Assembly (NCBI GenBank): GCA_033398695.1
Contig: CM065819.1
Location: 2,157,501-2,221,500, forward strand
Direction: 5' to 3'
DNA: 64,000 bases
From: Orobanche coerulescens
Lineage: Eukaryota; Streptophyta; Magnoliopsida; Lamiales; Orobanchaceae
Of this stretch, positions 10,972 to 20,739 are shown piece after piece. The notes beneath the pieces are model-generated. The model saw only the letters and a program-made list of their open reading frames with translations, made no database searches and was not told the DNA's origin. The position numbers and the translations under genes were made by a program. The stretch's first letter is position 1, and every line of letters starts with the position of its first letter.

Positions 10972-12399
10972 CTATCCTGGAGGATTAATACTAAATCTGA
11001 TTCTTTGCAAAAAGTGAATCAGAACCTCCTCAGTGGCTTGGGGATATTCCCAACCACTAGTTGCAATGTAGGTTTGAAGGTTTGTAAAAGTCAAAGTCTT
11101 GAAAAATTTCCACTCTTCAAAAATATGTACAAAAGAGTGTTTTAATGCTTGTGGCTTAACAAGCTGGAGTTGTTCAATTGAAAGGTTGAAAGTATTGTTT
11201 TCTAACAGGTTAAAGGTATAATCAGCTTCAGGGATAGAAATTATGAGACCTGCTTCTTCTTCTTCGGATATGTAGACTGGGGTGAGAACAGTACAATCCG
11301 AAGTCTCAAGGTTGCACAGTGCGAGCGGAGTCTTCGGATGAATTGGTGATCTGACAGAGGGGCTGGCAAGGTGTTCAGACTGCTCTCCCTCACTAAATTG
11401 CAGTTTCCTTGGCCTCTTGGGAGAGGGTTCTGGTGATGACTGCAGAATAGAGGGTCCTTCAGGGGCTGGACCCCGTCTCTTGAATCTGACTGCAATGGGA
11501 GTGCCGTCGGACTCAGTGTCGGACTCGACTGTAGTTGCGATATCAGCTGCAGGTCTGTCCGACTCTCCTGATGAATGGTATCTTGGATATGTCCTTGAGT
11601 CCGGCAGCTCCTTCAACAACTGAACTGCTCTCCCAGTGCCTCCGACTTTCTTCACCTTCTCATGGTCCATATGACCAAGCCTTTTATTGGGGTGGAAGGG
11701 GTCAGTGTTTCCCTTTGCCACACCAGTCTTCTCCAAAAACCAACTGAGATGCGTTCCAAACGCCAGCTTAGTTTTGAACCTCTTCTCATCAACAAGCCAT
11801 TCGGCTTTGTTGACCTCTCGCACAAGTTGCCTGAAGATGTAGTCTGCCCAATCAACTTCTTCTTCCTGAATCAGTGCTCCCAGCACCATAAACTTAGACG
11901 ACGACAGTTGATCATAACTGCCCGCCATCCCCATGACTATTTTGTTGGTAATGTCCAACGCAACACGGTAAATCCTCTTGAGTTCATTCCTCTTGGCTGT
12001 GAATTTCAATTTTTCCGGGATATTTTCGACCTTAATCTTTTTCCAGGTTTCGGTGGCGGATTGCTTGAGAGCTTCGACCGCTAAACCTCGGTGCTTCATT
12101 CCGAAGACACTACGGATCGTCTCTCGAGATATGCTGACTGGTATTCCGCCGATTGTGCTATGAATTCCGTCTTGAATCAGATAGGCTTCGCGATAGAACT
12201 CGACGGCATCCTCTTTGAACAGATGTTGCGGGTTGATGTCGAGAAATGGGTAGATCCCATTAAGCTTCATTGCCCGAATCATATTAAACATGTCGTAGTC
12301 CTCCAGATTGGCTTCCAATAAGCCTTCAAAGTCGACGACCAGTGAGAAAATGATCTGGTCTTTCACCGCCTTCAAATTAACTCCTTCGAAAGATGCCAT
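10972..12399 (-). CDS. Env-like ORF 1 of the Sirevirus element (plant transposon protein-like)
   Basis: Open frame of 475 codons beginning MASFEGVNLKAVKDQ. The middle (about residues 60-240: 'FYREAYLIQDGIHSTIGG', 'SISRETIRSVFGM', 'MGMAGSYDQLSSSKFMVLGAL') resembles the 'putative plant transposon protein' domain common in ORFs carried by plant LTR elements and in Sirevirus env-like regions. The C-terminal half is Ser/Pro/charged and looks disordered. No hydrophobic signal peptide is evident. It is separated from pol by a spacer of about 570 bp, so it would need its own expression route (spliced or readthrough mRNA). It is fully open although pol is broken. Role not established. Confidence 0.75.
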   Translation of the reverse strand: MASFEGVNLKAVKDQIIFSLVVDFEGLLEANLEDYDMFNMIRAMKLNGIYPFLDINPQHLFKEDAVEFYREAYLIQDGIHSTIGGIPVSISRETIRSVFGMKHRGLAVEALKQSATETWKKIKVENIPEKLKFTAKRNELKRIYRVALDITNKIVMGMAGSYDQLSSSKFMVLGALIQEEEVDWADYIFRQLVREVNKAEWLVDEKRFKTKLAFGTHLSWFLEKTGVAKGNTDPFHPNKRLGHMDHEKVKKVGGTGRAVQLLKELPDSRTYPRYHSSGESDRPAADIATTVESDTESDGTPIAVRFKRRGPAPEGPSILQSSPEPSPKRPRKLQFSEGEQSEHLASPSVRSPIHPKTPLALCNLETSDCTVLTPVYISEEEEAGLIISIPEADYTFNLLENNTFNLSIEQLQLVKPQALKHSFVHIFEEWKFFKTLTFTNLQTYIATSGWEYPQATEEVLIHFLQRIRFSINPPG

Positions 12400-12965
12400 T
12401 TCTGCAAGTAAAAGATTTTAGTGTATTGGGAGTTCGAAGAATTTTTGCTCTGAAAATCTAGGGTTTCTGTAAGCGTAAAGAGTAAAGTGAAAAGTCTTCT
12501 TTCCTTATAACGAAGATGAAAAGACGTTTGTATTAATTTATTATATATTTGAAACGGTGGTACGCCTTTTGATATTCTTTTGAATTTCAAATTTGAATAT
12601 GTGGCCTATTTTAAAATTTGACGGTTGATGCTGATTGGCCACCGTGGAGGTTGATTTAATAGATGATTGACGCGTGTATTAAAATTGCCACTTGGCTTAG
12701 GAAAATATATATTTAACTGCCAGTTGTTAACCAAAATTAATATAATAATATTATAACTATGGCAGATAATAATTAAATATTCAGAGGTCAGTTTAGAAAA
12801 CTTAGCTGGTCTGATTTGTTGACCGTTGACCGCTCTGCAACAGGTGAGTTGACTTCTCGCCTGGTATTCTGATCAGCTAGGTTTCTTTGTCCGGCTTTCG
12901 TCTTCTCGCCTGCATCAGCTAGGATCTGATTCTTCAGCTGGGGTCCGTCCTTCATCTTCTATGCT
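12400..12965. other. Spacer between pol and env-like ORFs of the Sirevirus
   Basis: AT-rich (12480-12800) then mixed sequence with 'tcagctgg/tcagctagg' repeats. No coding motif. In Sireviruses such a spacer separates pol from the env-like ORF. Confidence 0.6.
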
Positions 12966-14532
12966 TTAACTTGCTTCAGTACTAGATTCCCAATCTAGTA
13001 ATCCAAGGTCTCTGCTCAGCTCCAGGAATCTTTCTTCTAGCAGGGGTTTAGTGAAGATGTCAGCTATCTGGTAGTCTGTGCTGACTCTTTCAACTCTAAC
13101 CCTTTTGTTAAGCACATGGTCTCTAATAAAATGGTGCTTAACATCAATGTGCTTCGTCCTTGAATGCAAAACCGGGTTGTTGGTTATTGGAATAGCACTA
13201 TTGTTGTCACACCAAATAGGAACTTCGTTTGCAATGATATTATAGTCCCTTAACTGTTGTCTGATCCATAGAATCGCACTGCATGACTACTGTGACTAGG
13301 TATTCTGACTCTGTAGTGGAGATAGAGTTAGAAACCTGCTTTTTGCTAAACCAGGATATCAGTCTGGTTCCTAGGAATTGACACGTCCCACTAGTGCTCT
13401 TCCTGTTGATTTTGCATCCTGCGAAATCCGCATCTGAGTATCCTGATAGCTCGAAGTTATCATCCTTGGGATACCATAGTCCAACATTAATTGTAGACTT
13501 TAGGTACTTAATTATTCTCTTGGCTGCATCTAGGTGTGATTGCTTCGGCTTGGACTGGAATCTTGCACAAACTCCAACGGCATATGATATGTCTGGCCTG
13601 CTTGCAGTGAGGTACATAAGAGATCCAATGAGTCCTCTGTAGTGGGTTGAGTCCACTGATATGCCTGCCTCGTCTGCATCTAGGTGAGTACTTGTGCTCA
13701 TAGGAATTCTTGCGGACTTGGCTGATTCCATTCCATATCTCTTGATAAGATCTCTGGTATACTTTGCTTGGTTGATGAAAATTCCTTTTCCCATCTGCTT
13801 AACTTGTAGTCCGAGAAAGAAGTTAATCTTTCCCATCATACTCATCTCAAATTCTCCTTGCATGAGGTTGGAGAATTTCTCGCATAGCTCTGGATTGGTT
13901 GAACCGAATATGATGTCATCCACATAAATCTGGACTATTAATATGTGGCCTTCGTGCTCCACTCTGAATAGGGTCTTGTCCACCTTCCCTTTGCAAAATC
14001 CATTTTTCTCAAGAAACACAGACAGTGTTTCATACCATGCTCTTGGTGCTTGCTTAAGTCCATACAGAGCCTTCAACAGCTTATATACTTTGTCTCCTTT
14101 GACAAAACCTGGGGGTTGCTCTACATAGACTTCTTCTTCTAGGATTCCGTTCAGAAAAGCACTCTTTACATCCATCTGATATACTTCAAAGTCCTTGAAT
14201 GCAGCATATGCGAGGAATAGTCTGATGGCCTCTAGTCTTGCAACAGGTGCATAGGTTTCATCAAAATCTATTCCCTCACACTGTGCATAGCCTTTTGCTA
14301 CAAGTCTGGCTTTATTCCTAACAATAGCTCCGTCTTCATCACTCTTGTTTTTATACACCCATTTGGTGCCAATAACTTTCTTGTGATCAGGTCTGTCTGT
14401 TAGTTCCCAAACTTTGTTTCTTTCCATCTGCTCTAACTCTTCTTGCATGGCATTAATCCATGAATAATCTTCCAAGGCTTGTTTTGTAGTCTTGGGTTCA
14501 ATTTGCGACATAAAACATGAGAACATTGCCAT
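12966..14532 (-). pseudogene. Reverse transcriptase-RNase H of the Sirevirus polyprotein
   Basis: The 430-codon frame 14532-13240 covers the RT: 'KVWELTDRP', '[18 protein letters not shown]', '[12 protein letters not shown]', '[12 protein letters not shown]', and the catalytic [11 protein letters not shown] typical of Sireviruses. The RNase H start ('[12 protein letters not shown]', 'TESEY') follows. One frameshift near 13285 moves the rest of RNase H to another frame, which stays open down to 12966 ('HSRTKHIDVKHHFIRDHV', 'ADIFTKPL'). Upstream it joins the integrase C-terminus through a single in-frame TGA at 14554-14556 where CGA is plausible. It would copy the element RNA into DNA if intact. 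Confidence 0.9.
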
Positions 14533-14553
14533 TCCTGCTGGTAGGGTTGACTG

Positions 14554-15204
14554 TCACGTCTTAACTCCATCAGTCAATTTTCCAATTATTTGCTGAATTG
14601 GGTGATCCTTGAGCCATTTGGGGATATCGTCCTCTTCTAGGTTTGTTCCCCCTGTTGGATTGCCCTGGTGGTTATCTGCATCAGCTGGGTTCTGGTCTGC
14701 AACTGGATCAGCTACCGTCTTGTCATCTGCAGATTGGTTCTGATCTGCAGATGAGTCTTTGTCAGCTCCGGCTGGGTCTTCTTCAGCAGCAACTGGATCA
14801 GATAGGTTTGGTGATCCTGTCTGATCTGCAGTTGGGTCTTCAGCAGCTGCAGGTGAGTCCACCATTCCAGTGTCATGTATAATGACTTCTTCAAGGGTTG
14901 CTGACTTGAGCTTGTTCTCAATTAGCTCAACTTGTTTCCTGTACTCAACGGTAGATTCATCAAAAACAACATGGGGTGTTTCCTCCACAACTAAGGTTCT
15001 TTTATTAAAAACTCTATATGCCTTGCCTCTTTGGGAATATCCCATAAAGAGACCGTCATCAGTTTTAGCATCAAAGGCATTTAGCTGTGTTTTACCATTG
15101 TTGTGGATGAAACACTTACAACCAAAAACATGAAAGTAAGCAACAGTAGGAGTTCTATTATTCCAAACCTCATAGGGAGTTTTTCCATGTCTCCCTACTA
15201 TCAT
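14554..15204 (-). pseudogene. Integrase C-terminal part and linker of the Sirevirus polyprotein
   Basis: Open stretch starting at 'MIVGRHGKTPYEVW', containing 'FHVFGCKCFIHNN', 'FMGYSQRGKAYRVFNKRT' and 'VVEETPHVVFDE', the standard C-terminal landmarks of copia integrases. A long acidic linker rich in 'DPAADQ'-type repeats follows, and the stretch ends at the in-frame TGA 14554-14556. The next frame (RT) continues in phase seven codons later, so only this stop separates them. Confidence 0.85.
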
Positions 15205-15609
15205 ACTCTGTGCAGGTGTGACAGTGTGTTGACAGACTTCAGCCCGAACCTTTTGGGTAGGTCATCGCAATCATGGACCTTGCTTTGCTTCCTTGAGGTT
15301 CTGTTCCTTCTTTCAAGAACACCATTACTGGGGCGTCCCGGGTAGAGAGCTCATCTTTGGATCCCATTATGATCGTATGTCGATTATCGCCTTGTTGAAA
15401 AACTCTCCTCCTCTATCTGATCTGATCTTGATTATGGAGAGGGATTTCTCATTCTGGATCCTTCTCAGCAGCTCAGGTAACTTGGTCAGGGTTTCACTTT
15501 TCTTGTATAGGAAGATAATCCAAGTGTACCTTGAATAATCATCTACTATTACAAGGGCATGCTTTCGGCCGCTCAAAGTCCTTGGCTTGATAGGACCAAA
15601 TAGATCCAT
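15205..15609 (-). pseudogene. Integrase catalytic core, frameshifted
   Basis: 15609-15367 encodes 'MDLFGPI' with the first catalytic Asp, 'VIVDDYSRYTWIIFLYKKSE' and 'SDRGGEF' with the second Asp. Between 15367 and 15204 the frame breaks repeatedly. The segment expected to carry 'NGV.ERKNRTL' (the catalytic Glu) can only be followed in pieces over different frames. The integrase core is therefore inactive. Confidence 0.85.
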
Positions 15610-15620
15610 GTGGAGTAGAT

Positions 15621-16253
15621 CTAAGATCCTTGTTGTGAGCGTTGTAGGCTGAACTGGCTTGAACGAAGCCTTGGTCTGCTTTCCCTTCTGACATGCATCA
15701 CAGAGTGCTTCCTTCTTGAATGCTTCATTTGGAAGTCCTCGACCCGAGAGCTAATCTTGTTGATGGCTTTGAAGTTCAGGTGACATAGTCTTTTGTGCCA
15801 CAGCCATCCATTCTCAGCTACTGTCTTGGATAGAAAATAGGAGTTAGGTGTTCCTGTGTTCCAATCAATCATGTAGACATCTCTTCTTCGGAAACCTTGG
15901 AGTTTCACTTCTCCAGATAGGATATCTATCACCATACACTTCAAGATGGTGAATACTACAAGGTTCTTCTCGTCACAGAACTGGCTTATGCTCAGGAGGT
16001 TGTACTTGAGCCCTTTGACATAATGAACTTTGGATATCACAATGTTTCCTCGGTGCAGCTCTCCAAAGCCTTTTGTCTGTCCTCTAGAGCTATCTCCAAA
16101 GGTTACATCGGGACCTCTTTCTTTGATGTATTTGGTCAGCATCTTCTTGTTCCCGGTCATATGCCTCGAGCATCCAGAGTCTAGAAACCATTCTTCACCT
16201 CCAAAATTTGAGCTTGATGAGATGTGGTTGTAGTCCTTCCACCTTTTCTGCAA
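15621..16253 (-). pseudogene. Aspartic protease and GAG-pre-integrase part of the Sirevirus polyprotein
   Basis: Contains the retropepsin motif 'WFLDSGCSRHMTG' with the catalytic Asp (about residues 20-35), 'VHYVKGLKYNLLSISQFCD' (flap/psi-loop region), and the zinc-binding pre-integrase signature 'WLWHKRLCHLNF' at about residues 150-160. Near 15745 the frame shifts, and the expected 'CxxC' half of the zinc site appears only in another frame. The 5' side is separated from the gag C-terminus by an in-frame TAA at 16254-16256. Confidence 0.85.
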
Positions 16254-16558
16254 TTAAACAAGCAGAGATTTAGGTACCCAAATTTGTGTGGGTCCTTTGG
16301 GGTTAGCTGGTTTCCTGGAGAATTGATTTCTCCTTGAATTATAGAAATTGTTATTATTATTATTATAACCCTTATAAGGTGTCTGTGGTCGAGGTCTGAA
16401 TCTCCTGGTTGGATTGTATACCGGATATTCCTCAAAATTTTGATAGTGTGGGCCATTTCTAAATTTAGGCTGAGACCATTTATTAAATCTTTGTGGTCTC
16501 CACACTTGTTCATTTTGGTAATTAGGATAACCTTGAGGTTTCCATCTGCCCCTCCCAT
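16254..16558 (-). pseudogene. Gag-protease linker of the Sirevirus
   Basis: A short frame (16505-16254) rich in Asn, Arg and Pro, with 'YKGYNNNNNNFYNSRRNQ' and ending 'NPKGPTQIWVPKSLLV', which in Sireviruses precedes the protease. An overlapping frame (to 16558) continues upstream, indicating a frameshift. It ends at a TAA in phase with the protease. Confidence 0.7.
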
Positions 16559-16690
16559 TATGAAATCTGCTTTTAGGAGTTGTTGGTAATAGTGGGCATG
16601 TTGTCTAGCCGTTGCTTTTGCACAGGCTGCCTAGTCGCTGTCTAGGTGGTCATGCAGTGTAACATTTTAGACTGAGACGTTTGACTTAAT

Positions 16691-18316
16691 TCATTGCCTG
16701 TTTTTGAATATTGGTTTACATACAGGCTCAACAGTCGAGACAATTGTTTCTCCCTTGATAAACTTGGTTTCAGAACTAGAGGGAGTGTGAGAATCATATC
16801 CAAGGCCTGATTTGGTATATAGGGACCTTTTATAAGTACACAATTCTCCCAGAGTTGAAGACGCCTTCAGGGAGGTTATTTCCTGCGCCTGAGTTTTATT
16901 TATCTGAGCCAGCTTAGTAAACTCAGCTTTGGCATGAGCAAGTGCAGCTGATTTTTCTTTAAGTAAAATGGTTAGTCGATCTATCTCAGCTGTATTGACA
17001 TTTGCCTGGTTTTTAAAGTCAGCTGTAGTTGTCTCAACCTTATTCAAATCTAGGCTGAGTTTTTCGAAATCATTTTTAATTCTATTCTCATCTTGCAATG
17101 AGTCTTCTCTCTTGTCTGACTTGGTGTGCGATTTGAGTGTTTCAAAATCTTTAAATAACTGATTTACCGATTCATGTAGATCCATATCTTGTGACATGGC
17201 TGAGCTATTATTTGAACCGGTGGGTTTAGAAGTTACCTCTTCATCAGCTAGGTTTGCCATCAGGCAGTCATACTCCTCATCTTCATCAGAAAAGAATCCG
17301 CTGCTTGATTCGACATGCTCCTGGTCTTCTCCGATGAGGGTCTTTCTTCTATCTTCCTTTCTGCCCACCTCCTTCTTGGTTTCGTCCTTCTTGAGCTCGG
17401 GACAATCCATTTGGATGTGTCCTATTTTGTGACAGTTGTAGCATTCTACTTTCCAGCTTCTAGCCTTCTGGTTCCTTCTTGGATTCTCCTTATAATTTTT
17501 CTTATACTTGGAGTAGTTCTTTCTGAAATTGCTGAACCGTTGCATTATGAACGCCATTTCTTCCTCAAAATCTAGTGGATTTGGAGGTTTCACATCAGAT
17601 AGGCTCTTAGCAGGGGACTCGGCTGCAAATGCGATTCCCTTCTCTGCAGGCTCAGTTGAGGATGAACTTGGAAGCTCGAACTCATAAGCCTTCAGATCAG
17701 AGAACAGCTCCTGAATCTTTATCTTATTCAGGTCCTTGGACTCTCTCATGGCCACAGCCTTCATGCTCCATTCGGGGTTGAGAGATCTGAGAACCTTTAG
17801 TGCCATTTCCCTGTTGCCATAGGTTTTGCCCAGGGAGTTGATCTCATTTATAATCTCAGTGAACCTTGTGTCCACTTGATCTATGGATTCACCATTCTTC
17901 ATTTTAAAGTTGTCAAATTTTTGGATAGCAATTGACAGCTTGTTTTCCTTGATCAGCTCCGTTCCTTCACACATTAGGGCTAATGTGTCCCAGATTTCTT
18001 TGGCATTCTTACAATTCTTGATCTTGACCATGGTGGATTTGTCAAGAGTTTGATATAACACATCTCTGGCCCGGTTATCAAGATTGGTCAGCTTTCTTTC
18101 TTCGGGAGTCAGATCCGTCCTCTTCTTAGGAATCTTCTCTGGCCTCCCTGCTGCGATCTCCTCTGCTGTGTTGTCCTTCTCAAAGATGAATGGACCATCT
18201 TCAATGATGCACCACATGTCGTCATGAATTGAAGATAAGTGTGCCTGCATCCTTATCTTCCACAGATCATACTCGTCAACTGAAAACACAGGGAGTCTAG
18301 AGTGCATGTGTTCCAT
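16691..18316 (-). pseudogene. Gag of the Sirevirus element
   Basis: Start set at the ATG at 18316 (MEHMHSRLPVFSVDEYDLWK). The frame runs open upstream through the PBS into the LTR, but that part is not gag. Domains: N-terminal DUF4219-like 'DEYDLWKIRMQAHLSS'; UBN2/retrotransposon gag helices ('AKEIWDTLALMCEGTE', 'QKFDNFKMKNGESIDQ'); zinc knuckle 'CYNCHKIGHIQMDC' (CX2CX4HX4C) near residue 295; an acidic stretch; and a long predicted coiled coil near the C-terminus ('DRLTILLKEKSAALAHAKAE'), usual for Sirevirus gag. About 540 codons are open. It would form the virus-like particle. Its continuation towards the protease is broken between 16691 and 16559. Confidence 0.85.
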
Positions 18317-18383
18317 TATGAAGTGAGAGTAAAGATGTATATATCTAATATAGATCTGGTTCGTGAAATAAATGAACCAACCT

Positions 18384-18394
18384 CTCTGATACCA
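18384..18394 (-). other. Primer-binding site (tRNA-iMet) of the Sirevirus
   Basis: The minus strand reads TGGTATCAGAG, complementary to the 3' end of initiator tRNA-Met, 2 bp inside the 5' LTR. It fixes the orientation of the element. Confidence 0.9.
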
Positions 18395-18396
18395 CT

Positions 18397-19781
18397 TGTA
18401 GGTCACAAGTCGTCCAGGTACAAGTCTAGAGGGGGGGTGAATAGACTTGTAGAAGCTCTTAAACTCTTTTTCACGAAGAGTGAGTTTCTTCAACTGATAG
18501 TTAAACAAATGACTTGGAGTCGTTTGTTCTTAGATATATGCGGAAGTCAGCTGATGACGAATAGAAAGCAACTTAATGAAACACTTTAACAATGAATGCA
18601 GCAGTTAGGGTATGATGCAATAAAAACAGTAAATAACGCAGGCAATTATAGTGGTCTCAGAGGTGGGGTAATCCTCTACTAATCCACTTTTCTCCAAACC
18701 AGTTGGAGATGAATTCACTATAATTTTCAACCAGTGATAAATATTACAGTGATTCAAACCACACTACAACTTCCAACCGGTGGAAATCATGCCGTTGTAC
18801 ACACACTGATCGCTTGCACCTCTTGATCCTCGATCCTCGGATGCCTTTACAGTCTCTTACTTCAACCAGTGAAGTACCCCGTACTCAGAATTTATAGACA
18901 AGAGTTTTTGTCTTCTCCAACTAAGAGCTTCCTTAAGTATGAACTTTTTAGAACTGCTCTTTTCACGATGCTATTGATTGCTTTTAGATTGCTTGATTGC
19001 TTTGATCGCTTGAATGTATGTTCGCACCGGTAGTTGCTCAGCTTCAAATCTCCGGATATATATAGGTCATGATCTCTGAGCTTTTTCCTTGTAGCCGTTG
19101 CAAATCTTTTGAACAAATCCGTCCGTTGGAGGGAGACTTCATTGTTTAATTTTTCTGAACGTTGCAAGGCTGGATTCCCATTATTTTATTTTATCTTCCG
19201 ACCGTTGTGAGGACTTCTGCATGTGAGCGCCGAACCTTTTGAATATAAAATGATTAAAGTCTTCAAGGTAGGTCTGGATGATTTATTTAAATCATATCTC
19301 TTGCGGGAATCACTCCAATTTGTCTCTTCACGTTGCATGTGAGCTTTCCGTAATACTTGACTTTTCAACGCATGCTGACGTGGACTTGGAGTACTTGGAT
19401 GCCTTCGACTAGGCTGATATGCAGCTAACATCTCTGCAGACAGGTCCTCTCGGCTGTTCACTGTTTGTGACTTATCTGATCAGGTGACTTCCCTGAGGTA
19501 CCTTGCAGTCAAACTTCTGCGATAAATTTTGTTGACGAGCTACCCTGACTGGACTCTACTGCTCTCTCGATGGACTTAGCCATCTCGATATTTAGCGATT
19601 TTCACTTAACTAATTTTGGCTATAGACACTCATTCGTTCTTCTTTACATTTCTTAGTTTTATCCTTAACATATTTTGGCCTATGGAAGATACTCATTTGG
19701 TTCTTCCGTATATTTTGCCAAGTAATAAATATTTGATTTTATATTAATGACATCATCAAAATCTAACAAGTATTCCTAACA
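18397..19781 (-). repeat. 5' LTR of the Sirevirus element (1385 bp)
   Basis: Pairs with 7677-9092. Most of it differs only by scattered substitutions, but 18765-18815 and especially 19500-19660 show many small deletions relative to the other LTR. The right target duplication aattt is 19782-19786. Confidence 0.93.
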
Positions 19782-19786
19782 AATTT

Positions 19787-20282
19787 TTGTAGCACTTGTT
19801 TATAAATTACATTTGTTTTTCGATTTACTACTATTTTTTTATTTTTTTCGCCTTATGTCAAATATTTATAAAAGAAAATCCCGTTATTAGTTTTCAGTTA
19901 TTACATATAAAATAATTAATAGATGAATAAAAATATAAATACAAATTCTAATGGGAAAATAGAAAAACATAATGAGAAACATATACGACTCATGAAAAAA
20001 TAAGTGTATAAAATTTATAGCTCTTAGATATTTATAGTCAAAGAATTAAGATTTATATCTTGATAATGTGTGGCCTATCGAAAATGGAAAACGAAAATTT
20101 ATGGAGTTATGGATAAAGATGATGTTACGGTACATATGAATTTTGCGAAGTGTGCTGATTACCACCTCACGACGGCGCAAGTGAAGTGTTCGTTCAAGGC
20201 CTTTGGCATTGGGCCACCAAAATTTCTAAATATTAGGCCACGTAGGGCCACCTAAATTTTCCATAGGACTTATGTATTTATA
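19787..20282. other. AT-rich flank with short direct repeats
   Basis: No gene recognised. It contains 'gggccacc(a/t)aaattt' twice (20211 and 20246). The string 'ttctaaatattaggccac' (20224) occurs again at about 30226 on the far side of element copy 2. Confidence 0.4.
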
Positions 20283-20482
20283 TATTCTTTCCGCTCAAAA
20301 TTTGTCCCCATATCTTTATCGGAGTATCTGTTAAAAATTTATCACACTTACAAACAGAAGTTCTCTCTTTCAATGTTTAAGAATGAGGGCTCTTCTCACC
20401 TAAAATCAATTTATACTATTTTTTCCTAAAATTCGTGTCATCTCAATTGGGGTAAATTTTTGACCGACCGAAAAAGTAATAT
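20283..20482. mobile_element. Candidate Stowaway/mariner-like MITE (~200 bp)
   Basis: The left end 'ttctttccgctcaaaattt' and the reverse complement of the right end ('ctttttcggtcggtcaaaa') are similar over about 30 bp and continue 'GTCCCC'/'TACCCC'. TA dinucleotides flank both sides. There is no coding capacity, and the interior is AT-rich. The terminal repeats are imperfect, so this is tentative. Confidence 0.4.
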
Positions 20483-20490
20483 TTATAAAT

Positions 20491-20725
20491 TGATTCTTTA
20501 TTAATTATTATTAAAGTGATGTGTCTAATGTCGATTGTAGATACATAGATGGAAGGTTCTAGATCCTTCTAGAGGTAGTAGGATCCTATTAGATGTCTGA
20601 CCTTATCTAGGAATCCTATGTATGGAAGGACTCTCATTGTAATGCTTATATAAAAGCCCCTCTGTCAGTGTTATGAATGCAATTGATTGACTCTATTTAC
20701 AATCTTTTTACTTTCTCCTGAAATA
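20491..20725 (+). repeat. 5' LTR of copy 2 (235 bp)
   Basis: Same length and sequence class as 5599-5835. TATA-like 'gcttatataaaagcccc' near 20645. It ends 'ctcctgaaata' where the 3' LTRs have 'gaaaca' or 'caaaca'. The phrase 'cgttatcagcacg' follows at 20726-20738, seen after the 5' LTR of many plant copia-type elements and probably part of the PBS region. Confidence 0.7.
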
Positions 20726-20739
20726 CGTTATCAGCACGT

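Larger units (their letters stand above)
7677..19781 (-). mobile_element. Sirevirus-type Ty1-copia retrotransposon, full length, decayed
   Basis: A 12.1-kb element with 1.4-kb LTRs starting TG and ending CA, flanked by a perfect 5-bp target duplication aattt (7672-7676 and 19782-19786). The minus orientation follows from the tRNA-iMet PBS next to the right LTR and the PPT next to the left LTR. Order along the minus strand: 5' LTR, PBS, gag, PR, IN, RT-RNase H, spacer, two env-like ORFs, PPT, 3' LTR. The copia order (IN before RT), the RT motif [11 protein letters not shown], the total size and the extra ORFs after pol are hallmarks of the Sirevirus (SIRE1/Maximus) lineage. The polyprotein is interrupted by several stops and frameshifts, so the copy is not autonomous. 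Confidence 0.93.

Noticed and set aside
10334..11145. Long frames on both strands over 10334-11145 (Ser-rich or Leu/Phe-rich on plus, Lys/Met-rich on minus)
   Set aside because: They are other-frame readings of the GAG/GAT-rich acidic tract of env-like ORF 2.
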